A DNA stretch of 64,000 bases from Stutzerimonas kunmingensis (GCF_021432085.1 NZ_CP090366.1:3348001-3412000); one strand, 5' to 3'; shown: positions 53,223 to 63,046, numbered from the stretch's first letter. Program-made: numbers and translations. Notes: generated by a model from the letters alone, not told the origin.

Positions 53223-55355
53223 ATGAAATTCAAACAGTCGAGTTTAAGGGTACAGATAATCATGGCAGCCTCGCTTCTTGCGATCACGCCACTGCACGCA
53301 TCAGACAGAGTCATTACCGACAAGGAACTGTCTGACGAATCGAACACCAGCGATTGGCTGGCTTACGGGCGGACACACTCTGAACAGCGATTCAGCCCGC
53401 TCAAAGACATCAATGTAAACAATGTCAGCGGGCTCAAGCCTGAATGGTACGCGCCGCTGCCGGATCGCTCCGATATCGTCGGAACACCTTTGGTCGTCGA
53501 TGGGGTCATGTACTACGTTGGTGAAATGAACAGAACACGTGCATTCGATGCACGCACGGGCAAGATGCTTTGGGAATATGACCCTCAAGTTTCCAAGGAG
53601 ATCATCGACAACAACATGAAGAAGGTCTTCTGGAAGCACAGCCGAGGCCTCTCAACATACGGAGACAAGTTATTCATCGCCACATGGGATGGCCGCCTGA
53701 TTGCAATCAACAGAAAGGACGGCAAGGAAGTCTGGCAGACCCGGACCTTCGATCACGACCAGCCGTTGAATATCACAGGTCATCCGAAGGCTTTCGATGG
53801 CAAGGTATTTGTAGGCAATGGCGGAACGGAACTTGGGCCGATGCGCGGTTATGTGACCGCCTATGACACTGAAACGGGCAAACAGGTTTGGCGCTTCTAT
53901 ATCGTCCCTGGCAATCCCGCAGATGGATTCGAAGACGCCGCTCAGGAAATGGCCGCCAAAACCTGGACTGGCCGGTGGTGGGAAAACGGCGGCGGCGGTA
54001 ATGCTTGGCATGGCTGGACGTACGACGAGAAATACAACCAGCTCATCTTCGGGACAGGCAACGGTGGGCCATGGAATATCAAGGTGCGCAGCCCGGACGG
54101 CGGCGACAACCTGTTCCTCTGTTCTGTCGTAGCTGTAGATGCGGATACGGGCGAATACAAATGGCACGTCCAGACTGCACCAGGCGACACCTGGGACTAC
54201 AACTCGAACATGGACATCGTGCTTGCCGATCTGAAAATCGATGGCAAGGATGTTGATGCCGTATTGCATGCGCCGAAGAACGGCTTCTTCTATACGATTG
54301 ACCGCTCGAACGGCAAGGTACTGTCTGCCGAGAAATTTACCGACGCCAACTGGTCAACCAAGTACGACCTGAAAGAGCAGCGCCATATTGTTGCGGACGA
54401 TGCCAGGTATCCCGATGGCGAGAAGAATATCTATCCGTCGGCATTCGGCGCTCACTCGTGGCATGCAATGTCCTATAACCCCGAGTTGAATCTTGCCTTT
54501 ATCCCCACCAACCATCTGGGCAACACCTTCAAGGACGACGGCAAGAACACGAAGCCTGGCCACAAGATGGCGAACCACAAACTTTACCTGGGGCTGACCG
54601 GTTGGGAACTGACCAAGGACCCACACGAGTCACGCGGTTCCCTACAGGCCTGGGACCCGGTCAGGAACAAGCGTGTGTGGCAAGTAAATCAGAAGAGCCC
54701 ATGGGGTGGCGGAACCTTGACCACAGCCGGAAACCTGGTTTTCCAGGGCCAGCCTGATGGAATGCTCAAAGCCTACGATGCCCGCACTGGTGATGAACTT
54801 TGGTCCTATGACGTAGGCCTCGGTATCTCTGCGCCACCGATTACCTACAAGCTGGATGGCAAGCAGATGGTTTCCCTGCTCGTGGGTCCTGGTGGTGCAC
54901 TGGCCTCCAACTTCGGCGGCTCCGGTGAACTGGGATTTGAAAGCCACGGCTGGAAATATGGTGTGCACGAACGCCGCATCATGACCTTTTCGCTAGATGG
55001 AAAAGCGGTTGTTCCTGAACAGCCTGCACCGCAACTTGCCAAGCCAATTATCGATGAGAAGTTCGAGGTCGACGCCAAAAAGGCCGAGGCAGGCGCGGGT
55101 GTCTTTGCGGAGAACCTCTGTGTTGGCTGTCATGGCGCCGGAGCTGTTGCGGGTATGAAAGCACCCGATCTGCGGGAGTCGCCAATCTTGCTCAAAGGCA
55201 GTGAAAAGGCGTTCGAGAGTGTTGTGCGTGGTGGCGCGTTACTCGCCAACGGCATGCCCAAATTTCCAGATTTGACAGATGCAGAGCTGGAAAGCATTCG
55301 TCACTTCGTTCGTCGGCAAGCGCGCGATGGTGTGAAGTCTGGCGGCGGACATTAG
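53223..55355 (+). CDS. PQQ- and haem c-containing alcohol dehydrogenase
   Basis: The 710-residue exported protein has a signal peptide (to about ASD, 28), an eight-blade PQQ propeller and a C-terminal cytochrome domain with CVGCH (633-637) and Met678. Ca/PQQ residues fit: Glu203 (GGTELG), Asn280 and catalytic Asp325 (DTWDYN). Asn327 replaces the Asp of lanthanide-type enzymes, so calcium is expected. The usual adjacent Cys pair near the PQQ is missing; the aligned stretch is VFWKHSRG (135-142). Base composition is clearly lower in GC than its neighbours, suggesting transfer. Confidence 0.88.
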   Translation: MKFKQSSLRVQIIMAASLLAITPLHASDRVITDKELSDESNTSDWLAYGRTHSEQRFSPLKDINVNNVSGLKPEWYAPLPDRSDIVGTPLVVDGVMYYVGEMNRTRAFDARTGKMLWEYDPQVSKEIIDNNMKKVFWKHSRGLSTYGDKLFIATWDGRLIAINRKDGKEVWQTRTFDHDQPLNITGHPKAFDGKVFVGNGGTELGPMRGYVTAYDTETGKQVWRFYIVPGNPADGFEDAAQEMAAKTWTGRWWENGGGGNAWHGWTYDEKYNQLIFGTGNGGPWNIKVRSPDGGDNLFLCSVVAVDADTGEYKWHVQTAPGDTWDYNSNMDIVLADLKIDGKDVDAVLHAPKNGFFYTIDRSNGKVLSAEKFTDANWSTKYDLKEQRHIVADDARYPDGEKNIYPSAFGAHSWHAMSYNPELNLAFIPTNHLGNTFKDDGKNTKPGHKMANHKLYLGLTGWELTKDPHESRGSLQAWDPVRNKRVWQVNQKSPWGGGTLTTAGNLVFQGQPDGMLKAYDARTGDELWSYDVGLGISAPPITYKLDGKQMVSLLVGPGGALASNFGGSGELGFESHGWKYGVHERRIMTFSLDGKAVVPEQPAPQLAKPIIDEKFEVDAKKAEAGAGVFAENLCVGCHGAGAVAGMKAPDLRESPILLKGSEKAFESVVRGGALLANGMPKFPDLTDAELESIRHFVRRQARDGVKSGGGH

Positions 55356-55519
55356 GCCGGCCAGGTCCAATCGCCAACTAAACACTTGAACCAATAACGC
55401 CTACATAGCCAGGCGTTACCACTGAGCAGAAACGCACGCGAATACCGTGAATGCCCACACGCATTGCGGCCGACGGTATTCGCTGCACCCCGCACAGTTA
55501 CATCCGAAGGATCAGAACA

Positions 55520-56787
55520 ATGACAACAAGCCTGCGCTTCGGCAGCGGCGTTCTCGCCGCCTGCCTGTTCACTTCTGCCCACGCGGCCGAGTATTCACCC
55601 GATCAGTTCCTCTTCGGCGACTGGAACGGCAACCGCACCCGCCTGCACGAGGCCGGCGTCGATCTGCAGATCACCTACGTCAACGAGCTGGCCTGGAATA
55701 ACCAGGGCGGCGATGACCACACCGGCACCTACTCCGACCAGCTGATGTTCGATGCCGCGCTGGATCTGGAGAAATTACTGGGCTGGTCCGGCGCCGGTTT
55801 CCGCTTCACGGTGGTCAACCGCAACGGCGAGAACCTCAACGCCGAGGCCGACCTCGGCGTACTGCTGCAACCCCAGGAAATTCACGGCTACGGCAGCGTC
55901 ACCCGACTGGTGCAGTTCTATTACCAGCAGGCGCTGCTGGACGACCGCCTGCTGGTCAAGCTGGGCCGTTTGCCCATGAGCGGCGAGATCTACCCCTTCG
56001 CCTGCCCGTTCCAGAACCTCGGCTTCTGCGGCACGGTGCCCGGCTATGTCACGCCGAACTGGTTCACTTGGCCGATCAGCCAGTGGGGCGCCACCGCGCG
56101 TTACCAGCTGAACGCAGAGTGGTCGCTGCAGACTGCGCTTTATCAGGTCAATCCGCGTTTCACCGAGCGCGAGCAGGGCCTGAATTTCGGCAGCCCGTCC
56201 GGCACCACCGGCTACCACGCCGTTGCCGAACTGGGCTGGACGCCGACCTTCGCCGGCCAACCCGCGCCTACCGTCTGGGCCTCTGGCGCAATACCGGCGA
56301 CTTCGAGGACATCTACCGTGATGCTGCCGGCCGGCCGATGGCGCTTTCCGGCGCGCCAGCCGCCGAACACGACAAGGCCACCGGCGGCTATCTGATGGCC
56401 GAACAGCAGCTCTGGCAGAGCAGCGCGGTGGCCGAACGACGCTTGAAGCTGTTCGCCAACTTCATCCAGTCCGACCCGGACGTGACCTATATCGAGCGCA
56501 TCTGGCAGGTTGGCGGGATCCTCTCCGCCCCCTTCGCCTCGCGCCCGAACGACGAGCTCGGCTTGGGCCTCGGCCGCCTGGAAATCAACGACGACGCCCG
56601 CAAGCACCTGCGCGAACAGGGCGAGCCGGTGCCGGACGTGGAATACCCCGCCGAACTCTACTACCGCGTCGCCCTGACGCCGGCCATCTCGCTGACGCCG
56701 AACATCCAGTACTTCCACCGCCCCGGCGGCTTCGACGAGGCGGAGGACGTGGTGGTCGTAGGGCTGAAGACGGTGGTCAGCTTCTGA
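55520..56787 (+). pseudogene. OprB-like carbohydrate-selective porin gene with -1 frameshift
   Basis: The 5' frame begins MTTSLRFGSGVLAACLFTSAHAAEYSPDQFLFGDWNG with a signal peptide and continues with OprB features (LFGDWNGNRTRLHEAGV, LLVKLGRLPMSGEIYPF) to about GWTPTFAGQP. The next frame then supplies RAYRLGLWRNTGDFEDIYRD and the terminal KTVVSF. Restoring one C in the CCC at 56261-56263 would join them into a normal porin of about 422 residues. It may be non-functional, or the C may be a sequencing loss. Confidence 0.83.
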
Positions 56788-56796
56788 CCGGCGCAT

Positions 56797-56840
56797 GAAG
56801 CGCGGCGACCGGGCGCAAAGCCGGTCGCCGCCTGCGCTTC
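56797..56840 (+). terminator. Terminator after the OprB-like porin
   Basis: GGCGACCGG and CCGGTCGCC form a perfect 9-bp stem around an 8-base loop, with an outer GAAGCGC/GCGCTTC pairing separated by a 4-base bulge. It lies 10 bp after the stop. Confidence 0.75.
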
Positions 56841-57286
56841 GCTCAAGCCTTACCCCCCACAGCTCCTCAATCTTCACCTTTGCGTACCCCCGTGGGTGTG
56901 CCAAATCAGCGTGCTGCCGCATGAATATGGTCGTACCCGATCGATTGTTCCGATCCTTTGCAGCAAGACCAGCTGGCGTAGGGATTAACCGCAGGCAATT
57001 TGAAACCGGCAGGCGGGTCGCCTCCTTTCACTGACTTGTTCCACTTGTTCTAACCGCGGCATTACCGACTGCGCCGCGTTGGGACGGCGTGACCCGGTGC
57101 GCACCATCGACGGGCGCCGAAGGGCTGGGCAGCCGCCTGATCGAGCGGTCAGTTGCAGGCCAAAATCCATTCTCAAAACAGCAACATAGTCCCGATCCGC
57201 GGCGTTCTGGCACAGCCGGTGCACCTTCAAAAGCAGGCGTCATGCCCTGTTAGTACAAGTTGCTCAACCGCCAATGGTGAAGACAA
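56841..57286. other. Gene-free 446-bp region upstream of the ABC importer
   Basis: No convincing coding frame is present. It contains two tandem ACTTGTTC copies (57034-57041, 57043-57050), and the complementary ACAAGT recurs at 57255-57260, 36 bp before the importer start. These could be operators for the GntR-type regulator downstream. The rest shows no recognisable structure. Confidence 0.45.
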
Positions 57287-58657
57287 ATGGACAACCGGAA
57301 TAGCCTGCTTGCGACCTCGTTACTCGGATCGGTACTGCTGTTCAGCGGCCCGCTGGCAGCGGAAACCATACGCATCGGAATCGGCCATCAAAGCATGGTC
57401 ACCAACACCGTCTCCGGCGGCATTGTGCTGGAGAAACTCGACCTGATGAACAAGCACCTGCCGCGAACCGGCAAGTATGCGGACGCCGACTACCGGATCG
57501 AGTTTCGCGACTACGATTCCGGCCCGCCGATCACCAATCAGATGCTCGCCGGCAAGCTCGACTTCGGTGTCATGGGCGATTACCCGCTGATCGTCAATGG
57601 CGCCAAGTTCCAGGCCACCGGCAAGCAGCAAACGCGCTTCATTGCCGTGACCGGCTACAACCTCAAGGGCACCGGCAACGGCATCGTAGTGCCCAAGGAC
57701 TCACCCGTGCAGTCGCTTGCCGACCTCGCCGGCAAGAGCCTGTCCACGCCGGTCGGCAGTGCGGCCTGGGGCATGACGCTGAAGGTGCTGCGCGACGCAG
57801 GGCTGTCCGACAAGGTGACGCTGGTCAACCAGAGCCCACCGGTGGGCGCGGCGAACATTGCCGCCGGCAAGATCGACGCGCATGCCGACTTCTGCCCCTG
57901 GTCCGAGATCATGGAATTCCGCGGCACCGCGAGGAAGATCTACGACGGCAGCGAGGCCGGCATCCCCACCTTCCACGGCATCGTGGTGCGCGATGACTTT
58001 GCCAAGCAGTACCCCGAGGTGGTCGAGGGCGTGCTCAAGGCCACCCTGGCCGCGCAGCAATGGATCAGCGAGGACCCACGGCGCGCCGCGGAAAAGGTCG
58101 CCGATTGGACCGGTGTTGAGAAGGAGGTGCTCTACCTCTACTTCAGCCAGGGCGGCATTTCGACCATGGAGGCGAGCATCAAACCGCAGTGGGTTGAGGC
58201 GATGAAATACGACCACGCCCTGCTGCAGCAGGAAATGCAGATCCCCGATCTGGATTTCGCCGCCTGGATCGACGACAGCTACCTGAAGAAGGCCTACGCC
58301 GACATGGGCCTGGACTACGCCGCCGCGGTCGCCAGCGTGGTCAGCCCGATCGCCCGCGCACCAGGACGCAAACCGGCGGAGATCTGGTTCCAGGACCAGG
58401 GCATCGTCGCCTACGACAGCACCGCCGCCATGCTCGCCGCCGAAGCCGATGCCGAGGCATCCGGCAAAGCCATCAACGCCACCTACGTCTACGACAACCT
58501 CACCGGCCTGAAGCTGTTCGGCAAGGCGGCCTACCTGGTCCAGGACGCCAACGGTGAGGTGCTGGCCTTCATGAAGAAAAGCGACTCGGAGCAGCACATC
58601 GCCCAGCACGGTGACAGCGCCCTGCTGACCGATGCGCCCGTGGCGATGCTGGACTGA
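57287..58657 (+). CDS. ABC substrate-binding protein (NrtA/SsuA/TauA type) with C-terminal extension
   Basis: The 456-residue exported protein has a signal peptide (about 1-25) and the class of binding fold used for nitrate, sulfonate and taurine: IRIGIGHQSMVTNTVSGGIVLEK, LDFGVMGDYPLIVNG, STPVGSAAWGMTLKVL and AGKIDAHADFCPW. Family members are about 320-340 residues; residues 357-456 are extra. That tail (INATYVYDNLTGL...FGKAAYLVQ) vaguely resembles the C-terminal half of NosL but has no CxxM copper site. Ligand unknown. Confidence 0.85.
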   Translation: MDNRNSLLATSLLGSVLLFSGPLAAETIRIGIGHQSMVTNTVSGGIVLEKLDLMNKHLPRTGKYADADYRIEFRDYDSGPPITNQMLAGKLDFGVMGDYPLIVNGAKFQATGKQQTRFIAVTGYNLKGTGNGIVVPKDSPVQSLADLAGKSLSTPVGSAAWGMTLKVLRDAGLSDKVTLVNQSPPVGAANIAAGKIDAHADFCPWSEIMEFRGTARKIYDGSEAGIPTFHGIVVRDDFAKQYPEVVEGVLKATLAAQQWISEDPRRAAEKVADWTGVEKEVLYLYFSQGGISTMEASIKPQWVEAMKYDHALLQQEMQIPDLDFAAWIDDSYLKKAYADMGLDYAAAVASVVSPIARAPGRKPAEIWFQDQGIVAYDSTAAMLAAEADAEASGKAINATYVYDNLTGLKLFGKAAYLVQDANGEVLAFMKKSDSEQHIAQHGDSALLTDAPVAMLD

Positions 58658-58708
58658 GCCCCTGCGCGGCCCGTGCCACGGGCCCGCCTCAAGCCGAGGA
58701 GTGACCGC

Positions 58709-59614
58709 ATGAGCGTCAAACCGACCCCCCTGTTCGATAGCGAACCAGCAACGCCAGAAGCCGACCGGCCGCTGCTGACCGCTGCGCCGGCTCCCCAGCC
58801 AACGGCGGTTGCCAGCACTTTCGCGACGCGTCGCCTGCCGCCGATGGCCGGGCGTTACCTGGTGCGCGTGCTGGCGCTGCTGGGAGCCGTGCTGATCTGG
58901 CACCTGGCGACCGCCACGGGCTTCAACCTGTTCATCAATTTCGAGAACGTGCCGGCACCGCTGCTGGTGGGCCAGACGCTGATCCAGCAGCTTGGCAGCA
59001 GCGAGTTCTACCTGCACATCGTCCACAGCCTGGAGCGCATCGCGCTGGCCTATGCCTACGCTGTGGTGCTCGGCGTCCTTTGCGGCGTGCTGATCGGCCG
59101 TTCGCGCTGGGCCGAGGACATCCTGCTGCCCTACATCGAGCTGTTCCGGCCGATACCGGCGGTGGCCTGGATTCCGTTGGCGATCCTGATGCTGCCGACC
59201 GAGCAGTCGAGCATCGTCTTCATCACCTTTCTCGGCGCCTTCTTCCCCATCGTGCTGAACACCGTTCACGGCGTGGAGCAGACGCCGGACGTGCTGGTGC
59301 GTGCCGCCCGCAGTCTGGGCGCCAGCGACCGGGCGATCCTCTGGCACGTGGTGATTCCCGGCGCGATGCCGAGCATCGTCGCCGGCCTGGCGATCGGCAT
59401 GGGGGTGGCCTGGTTCTCGCTGCTGGCCGGCGAAATCATCAGCGGCCAATACGGCATCGGCTACTTCACCTGGACCAGCTACACCCTGGTCAAGTACCCG
59501 GAAATCATCATCGGCATGCTCACGATCGGCGGGCTCGGCACGCTCTGCACGCTGCTCGTGCGCAAGGCCTGCGTGCCGCTGCTGCGCTGGCAGCAGCAGG
59601 GGGGCCGGTCATGA
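58709..59614 (+). CDS. ABC permease (SsuC/TauC/NrtB type)
   Basis: The 301-residue inner-membrane protein has a 50-residue soluble N-terminus, then about six helices. The ABC-coupling EAA loop reads RAARSLGASDRAILWHVVIPGAMPSI, and FRPIPAVAWIPLAILML is the family's conserved helix. It transports the ligand of the preceding binding protein. GAGGAGTGACC precedes the start; its stop overlaps the ATPase start. Confidence 0.9.
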   Translation: MSVKPTPLFDSEPATPEADRPLLTAAPAPQPTAVASTFATRRLPPMAGRYLVRVLALLGAVLIWHLATATGFNLFINFENVPAPLLVGQTLIQQLGSSEFYLHIVHSLERIALAYAYAVVLGVLCGVLIGRSRWAEDILLPYIELFRPIPAVAWIPLAILMLPTEQSSIVFITFLGAFFPIVLNTVHGVEQTPDVLVRAARSLGASDRAILWHVVIPGAMPSIVAGLAIGMGVAWFSLLAGEIISGQYGIGYFTWTSYTLVKYPEIIIGMLTIGGLGTLCTLLVRKACVPLLRWQQQGGRS

Positions 59615-60483
59615 ATGCGATCGTCTCCGACAACCGCCTCGCCGTGCTCGATCACAGCCGGCTGCGCGCCAAGGCCGCGGCCAAGGGCGACGGGCGTGGT
59701 CATGTCAGCGTGCGTGCGCTGTCCATCGAATTCGACCACGCCGGCGGCAAGCGCGCCGCGGTGCAACAGGCCAGCCTGGAGATTCGCCCCGGCGAGTTCG
59801 TCTGCCTGCTCGGCCCCTCGGGTTGCGGCAAGTCGACCCTAATGAACGCCATCGCCGGCTTCGTCAAACCCTCCCGTGGCGAGCTGACCGTCGATGGCAA
59901 GCCCATCGCCGGGCCCGGCCCGGACCGCGGCATGGTGTTCCAGCAGCACTCGCTGTTCCCCTGGAAGACGGTGCGCGAGAACGTCGCCTTCGGCCCGCTG
60001 ATGGCCGGTGCCTCGCGTAACGAGGCCACCGGCGTGGCGCGCACCTTTCTTTCGCTGGTGGGGCTCACCGCCTTCGAGGATGCCTACCCCGGCACCCTGT
60101 CGGGCGGCATGCAGCAGCGCGTCGGCATCGCCCGCGCGCTGGCCAACTACCCCAGCGTGCTGCTGATGGACGAACCGTTCGGCGCACTGGACGCGCAGAC
60201 CCGGATCATGATGCAGGAGAACCTGCTGGAGATCTGGCGGGAGTTCAGGAACACCGTGGTGTTCGTCACCCACGACATCGACGAGGCGGTGTTCCTCTCC
60301 GACCGCATCGTGGTGATGAGCGCCAGTCCCGGACGGATCATCGCCGACATCCGCGTCGAGCTGCCGCGACCGCGCGAGCAGAGCCTGCTCACCGACCCGG
60401 CCTTCATCGACTACAAGCGCCAGTGCCTGGACCTGATCCGCCAGGAAACCCTGCGCGCCTTTCAGCAGCAGAACGGAGGCTGA
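59611..60483 (+). CDS. ABC ATPase (SsuB/TauB/NrtD type)
   Basis: The 290-residue protein has Walker A GPSGCGKST, Q-loop VFQQHSLFPW, signature LSGGMQQR, Walker B LLMDEPFGALD and H-loop VTHDIDEAV. About 35 extra residues precede the domain. It powers the permease encoded 4 bp upstream. This completes a binding-protein, permease and ATPase set. Confidence 0.92.
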   Translation: MNAIVSDNRLAVLDHSRLRAKAAAKGDGRGHVSVRALSIEFDHAGGKRAAVQQASLEIRPGEFVCLLGPSGCGKSTLMNAIAGFVKPSRGELTVDGKPIAGPGPDRGMVFQQHSLFPWKTVRENVAFGPLMAGASRNEATGVARTFLSLVGLTAFEDAYPGTLSGGMQQRVGIARALANYPSVLLMDEPFGALDAQTRIMMQENLLEIWREFRNTVVFVTHDIDEAVFLSDRIVVMSASPGRIIADIRVELPRPREQSLLTDPAFIDYKRQCLDLIRQETLRAFQQQNGG

Positions 60484-60554
60484 GCCATGCATATCCGTCC
60501 TTTGCCTGCGCCCACGCTCGACATGACCTGTCATGACAGGCTGGAGCCACGCCC

Positions 60555-61298
60555 ATGAGCCGCCTAGAACCGCTCGCCCCGGGTCAGTCGCCACTGCCGC
60601 TGTATGTGCAGATCCGCGACACCCTCAGACGCAAGATTCTCGAAGGCGACTATGCCGTGCATGAACGGCTGCCCTCGGAAAACGAGCTGATGACCGCCTT
60701 CGGCGTCAGCCGCATCACCATCCGCCAGGCGCTGCGCGACCTGCACAACGAAGGGTTGGTGTTCAGCGCCCAGGGCAAGGGCACCTACGTCAGCAAGCCC
60801 AAGGCGGTGCAGAACGTGCAACGCCTGCAGGGCTTCGGTGAGGCCATGGCCGCCCAGGGCTACGAAGCGACCGCGCGGCTGCTGTCGATTCAGGAGCGCA
60901 AGCCACCCAAGCCGGCGGCTGCCGCGCTGAACCTCGCGCCCGGCGCGGATGTGGTCGAGGTCAAGCGCGTGCGCTTTCTCAATCGCGCACCGGTGTGCCT
61001 GGAGCACAGCTACTTCCCGCTGGACATCGGCCAGCGGCTGTTCGGCCTGGACCTGTCCGGTGACATCTTCCCGCTGCTGGAGAACCGCTTCGGCATCGGC
61101 CTCGGCCATGCCGCCATCGGCCTCGACGCCACCCTGGCCGACGACGAGCACCAGCCCTACCTCGGCCTCAAGGCCGGTGAACCCATCCTGCGCGTCGAGC
61201 GGCTGACCCATGACCGCAGCGGTCGGCCGATCGATTTCGAATACCTGTGCTACCGCGGCGACGCCTTCAAGTACCAGTTCCGGGTCGACCGGAAATAG
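60555..61298 (+). CDS. GntR/HutC-family regulator with UTRA ligand domain
   Basis: The 247-residue regulator has an N-terminal GntR winged HTH (PLYVQIRDTLRRKILEGDYAVHERLPSENELMTAFGVSRITIRQALRDL) and a C-terminal UTRA effector domain. It lies 71 bp after the ATPase and 11 bp before the flavoprotein gene, all on the same strand. It probably controls this cluster, with ligand unknown. ACTTGTTC repeats upstream of the importer are possible operators. Confidence 0.87.
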   Translation: MSRLEPLAPGQSPLPLYVQIRDTLRRKILEGDYAVHERLPSENELMTAFGVSRITIRQALRDLHNEGLVFSAQGKGTYVSKPKAVQNVQRLQGFGEAMAAQGYEATARLLSIQERKPPKPAAAALNLAPGADVVEVKRVRFLNRAPVCLEHSYFPLDIGQRLFGLDLSGDIFPLLENRFGIGLGHAAIGLDATLADDEHQPYLGLKAGEPILRVERLTHDRSGRPIDFEYLCYRGDAFKYQFRVDRK

Positions 61299-61309
61299 AG
61301 GAGACCACC

Positions 61310-63046
61310 ATGACCACGATTCACGACATTCCCGTCATCGAAACCGACGTGCTGGTGATCGGCGGTGGCACCGCCGGCCCGATGGCCGCCGTCACCGTCA
61401 AGGAGCAGGACCCGACGCTCAAGGTGCTGCTGCTGGAGAAGGCCAACGTCAAGCGCTCCGGGGCGATCTCCATGGGCATGGACGGCCTGAACAACGCGGT
61501 CGTGCCCGGCCACGCCACGCCCGAGCAGTACGTCAAGGAAATCACCATCGCCAACGACGGCATCGTTCACCAGCCGGCGCTGATGGCCTACGCCACCCGC
61601 TCGTTCTCGATGATCGAGCAGCTCGACGCCTGGGGCGTGCATTTCCAGAAGGACGAGACCGGCGACTACGACATGAAGAAGGTTCACCACCTCGGTACCT
61701 ACGTGCTGCCGATGCCGGAGGGCCACAACGTCAAGAAGATTCTCTACCGCCGCCTGCGCCGGGTCCGCGTGGACATCGAGAACCGCTTCATCGCCACCCG
61801 CCTGCTGAAGGACCCCGACGGCAACATTGCCGGCATGATCGGGGTGAACACCCGCACCGCCGAGCCGATCATCATCCGTGCCAAGGCGGTGATCATGGCC
61901 ACCGGTGCCGCCGGGCGCATCGGCCTGCCGAACTCGGGTTATCTCTTCGGCACCTACGAGAACCCGGCCAACTGCGGCGATGGCCACGCCATGGCCTACC
62001 ACGCCGGTGCGGACCTGGCCAACCTTGAGTGCTTCCAGGTCAACCCGCTGCTCAAGGACTACAACGGCCCGGCCTGTGCCTATGTCACCGGCCCGCTCGG
62101 CGGCTTCACGGCCAACGCCTACGGCGAGCGCTTCATCGAGTGCGACTACTGGTCCGGGCAGATGATGCTGGAGTTCTTCAAGGAGCTCGAATCCGGCACC
62201 GGCCCGGTGTTCCTCAAGCTCGACCACCTGGCCGAGGAAACGATTCAAGAGATCGAGACCGTCCTGCACACCAACGAGCGGCCCTCACGCGGGCGCTTTC
62301 ACGAAGGCCGGCACATCGACTATCGCCAGCGCATGGTGGAAATGCACATCTCCGAGATCGGCTTCTGCTCGGGCCACTCGGCTTCGGGCGTGTGGACCGA
62401 CGAGACCGGCGCGACCACCGTGCCCGGGCTGTTCTGCGCTGGCGACATGGCTTCGGTGCCGCACAACTACATGCTCGGCGCCTTCGTCTACGGGCAGATC
62501 TGCGGCGAGAGCGCAGCGGCCTTCGTCAAGGACCGCGCCGAACCCCAGCTGGACGAAGCCTTCATCGCTGCCGAACTCGCACGCATTCAGGCACCGCTGA
62601 AAGTCACCGACGGCATCCCGCCGGAACAGATGGAATACAAGGTCCGCCGCCTGGTGAACGACTATCTGCAGCCGCCGAAGGTGACCAAGAAGATGGAGAT
62701 CGGCCTGGAACGCATCCTCGCCGTGCGCGAGGACGTCCCGCGGCTGGCCGCTGCAGACCCGCACGAACTGCTCCGTGCACTGGAAGTGCAGTCGATTATC
62801 GACTGTGCCGAGATGGCCGCCCGCGCCTCGCTGTACCGCACCGAGTCGCGCTGGGGGCTGTACCACTACCGCGTCGACCACCCCGAGCAGAACAGCGCCG
62901 AGTGGTTCTGCCATACCCGCCTGTTCAAGGACGCCAACGGCCAGATGGCCCATGGTAAGCGGCCCATCGCCGACTACATCGTGCCACTCGGCGAGGAGAA
63001 GGATGCCTACAACCGCCTGCGTATGAAGAAGGCCGCCAATGCCTGA
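61310..63046 (+). CDS. AprA-like FAD flavoprotein (fumarate reductase/APS reductase fold)
   Basis: The 578-residue cytoplasmic protein has an N-terminal FAD motif VLVIGGGTAGPMAA, the capping-domain region KRSGAISMGMDGLNNAV as in adenylylsulfate reductase alpha subunits, the GHSASGVW segment, and CAGDMASVPHNYMLGAFVYG closing the FAD site. It is shorter than AprA proteins of sulfate reducers (about 620-660). The next gene encodes an AprB-like ferredoxin. No sulfate adenylyltransferase or dsr gene lies nearby, so APS is not a safe substrate guess. Confidence 0.85.
   Translation: MTTIHDIPVIETDVLVIGGGTAGPMAAVTVKEQDPTLKVLLLEKANVKRSGAISMGMDGLNNAVVPGHATPEQYVKEITIANDGIVHQPALMAYATRSFSMIEQLDAWGVHFQKDETGDYDMKKVHHLGTYVLPMPEGHNVKKILYRRLRRVRVDIENRFIATRLLKDPDGNIAGMIGVNTRTAEPIIIRAKAVIMATGAAGRIGLPNSGYLFGTYENPANCGDGHAMAYHAGADLANLECFQVNPLLKDYNGPACAYVTGPLGGFTANAYGERFIECDYWSGQMMLEFFKELESGTGPVFLKLDHLAEETIQEIETVLHTNERPSRGRFHEGRHIDYRQRMVEMHISEIGFCSGHSASGVWTDETGATTVPGLFCAGDMASVPHNYMLGAFVYGQICGESAAAFVKDRAEPQLDEAFIAAELARIQAPLKVTDGIPPEQMEYKVRRLVNDYLQPPKVTKKMEIGLERILAVREDVPRLAAADPHELLRALEVQSIIDCAEMAARASLYRTESRWGLYHYRVDHPEQNSAEWFCHTRLFKDANGQMAHGKRPIADYIVPLGEEKDAYNRLRMKKAANA

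Noticed and set aside
54190-54220. Lanthanide-dependent type for the PQQ dehydrogenase
   Set aside because: The residue two after the catalytic Asp325 is Asn327, where lanthanide enzymes have Asp.
57040-57286. A short gene upstream of the ABC importer
   Set aside because: Open frames there have no ribosome site, overlap each other and do not look like protein.
57701-59449. Very long open frame antisense to the binding-protein and permease genes
   Set aside because: It spans two clear plus-strand genes and their spacer. The translation is Ala/Gly/Asp/His-rich shadow sequence without motifs.
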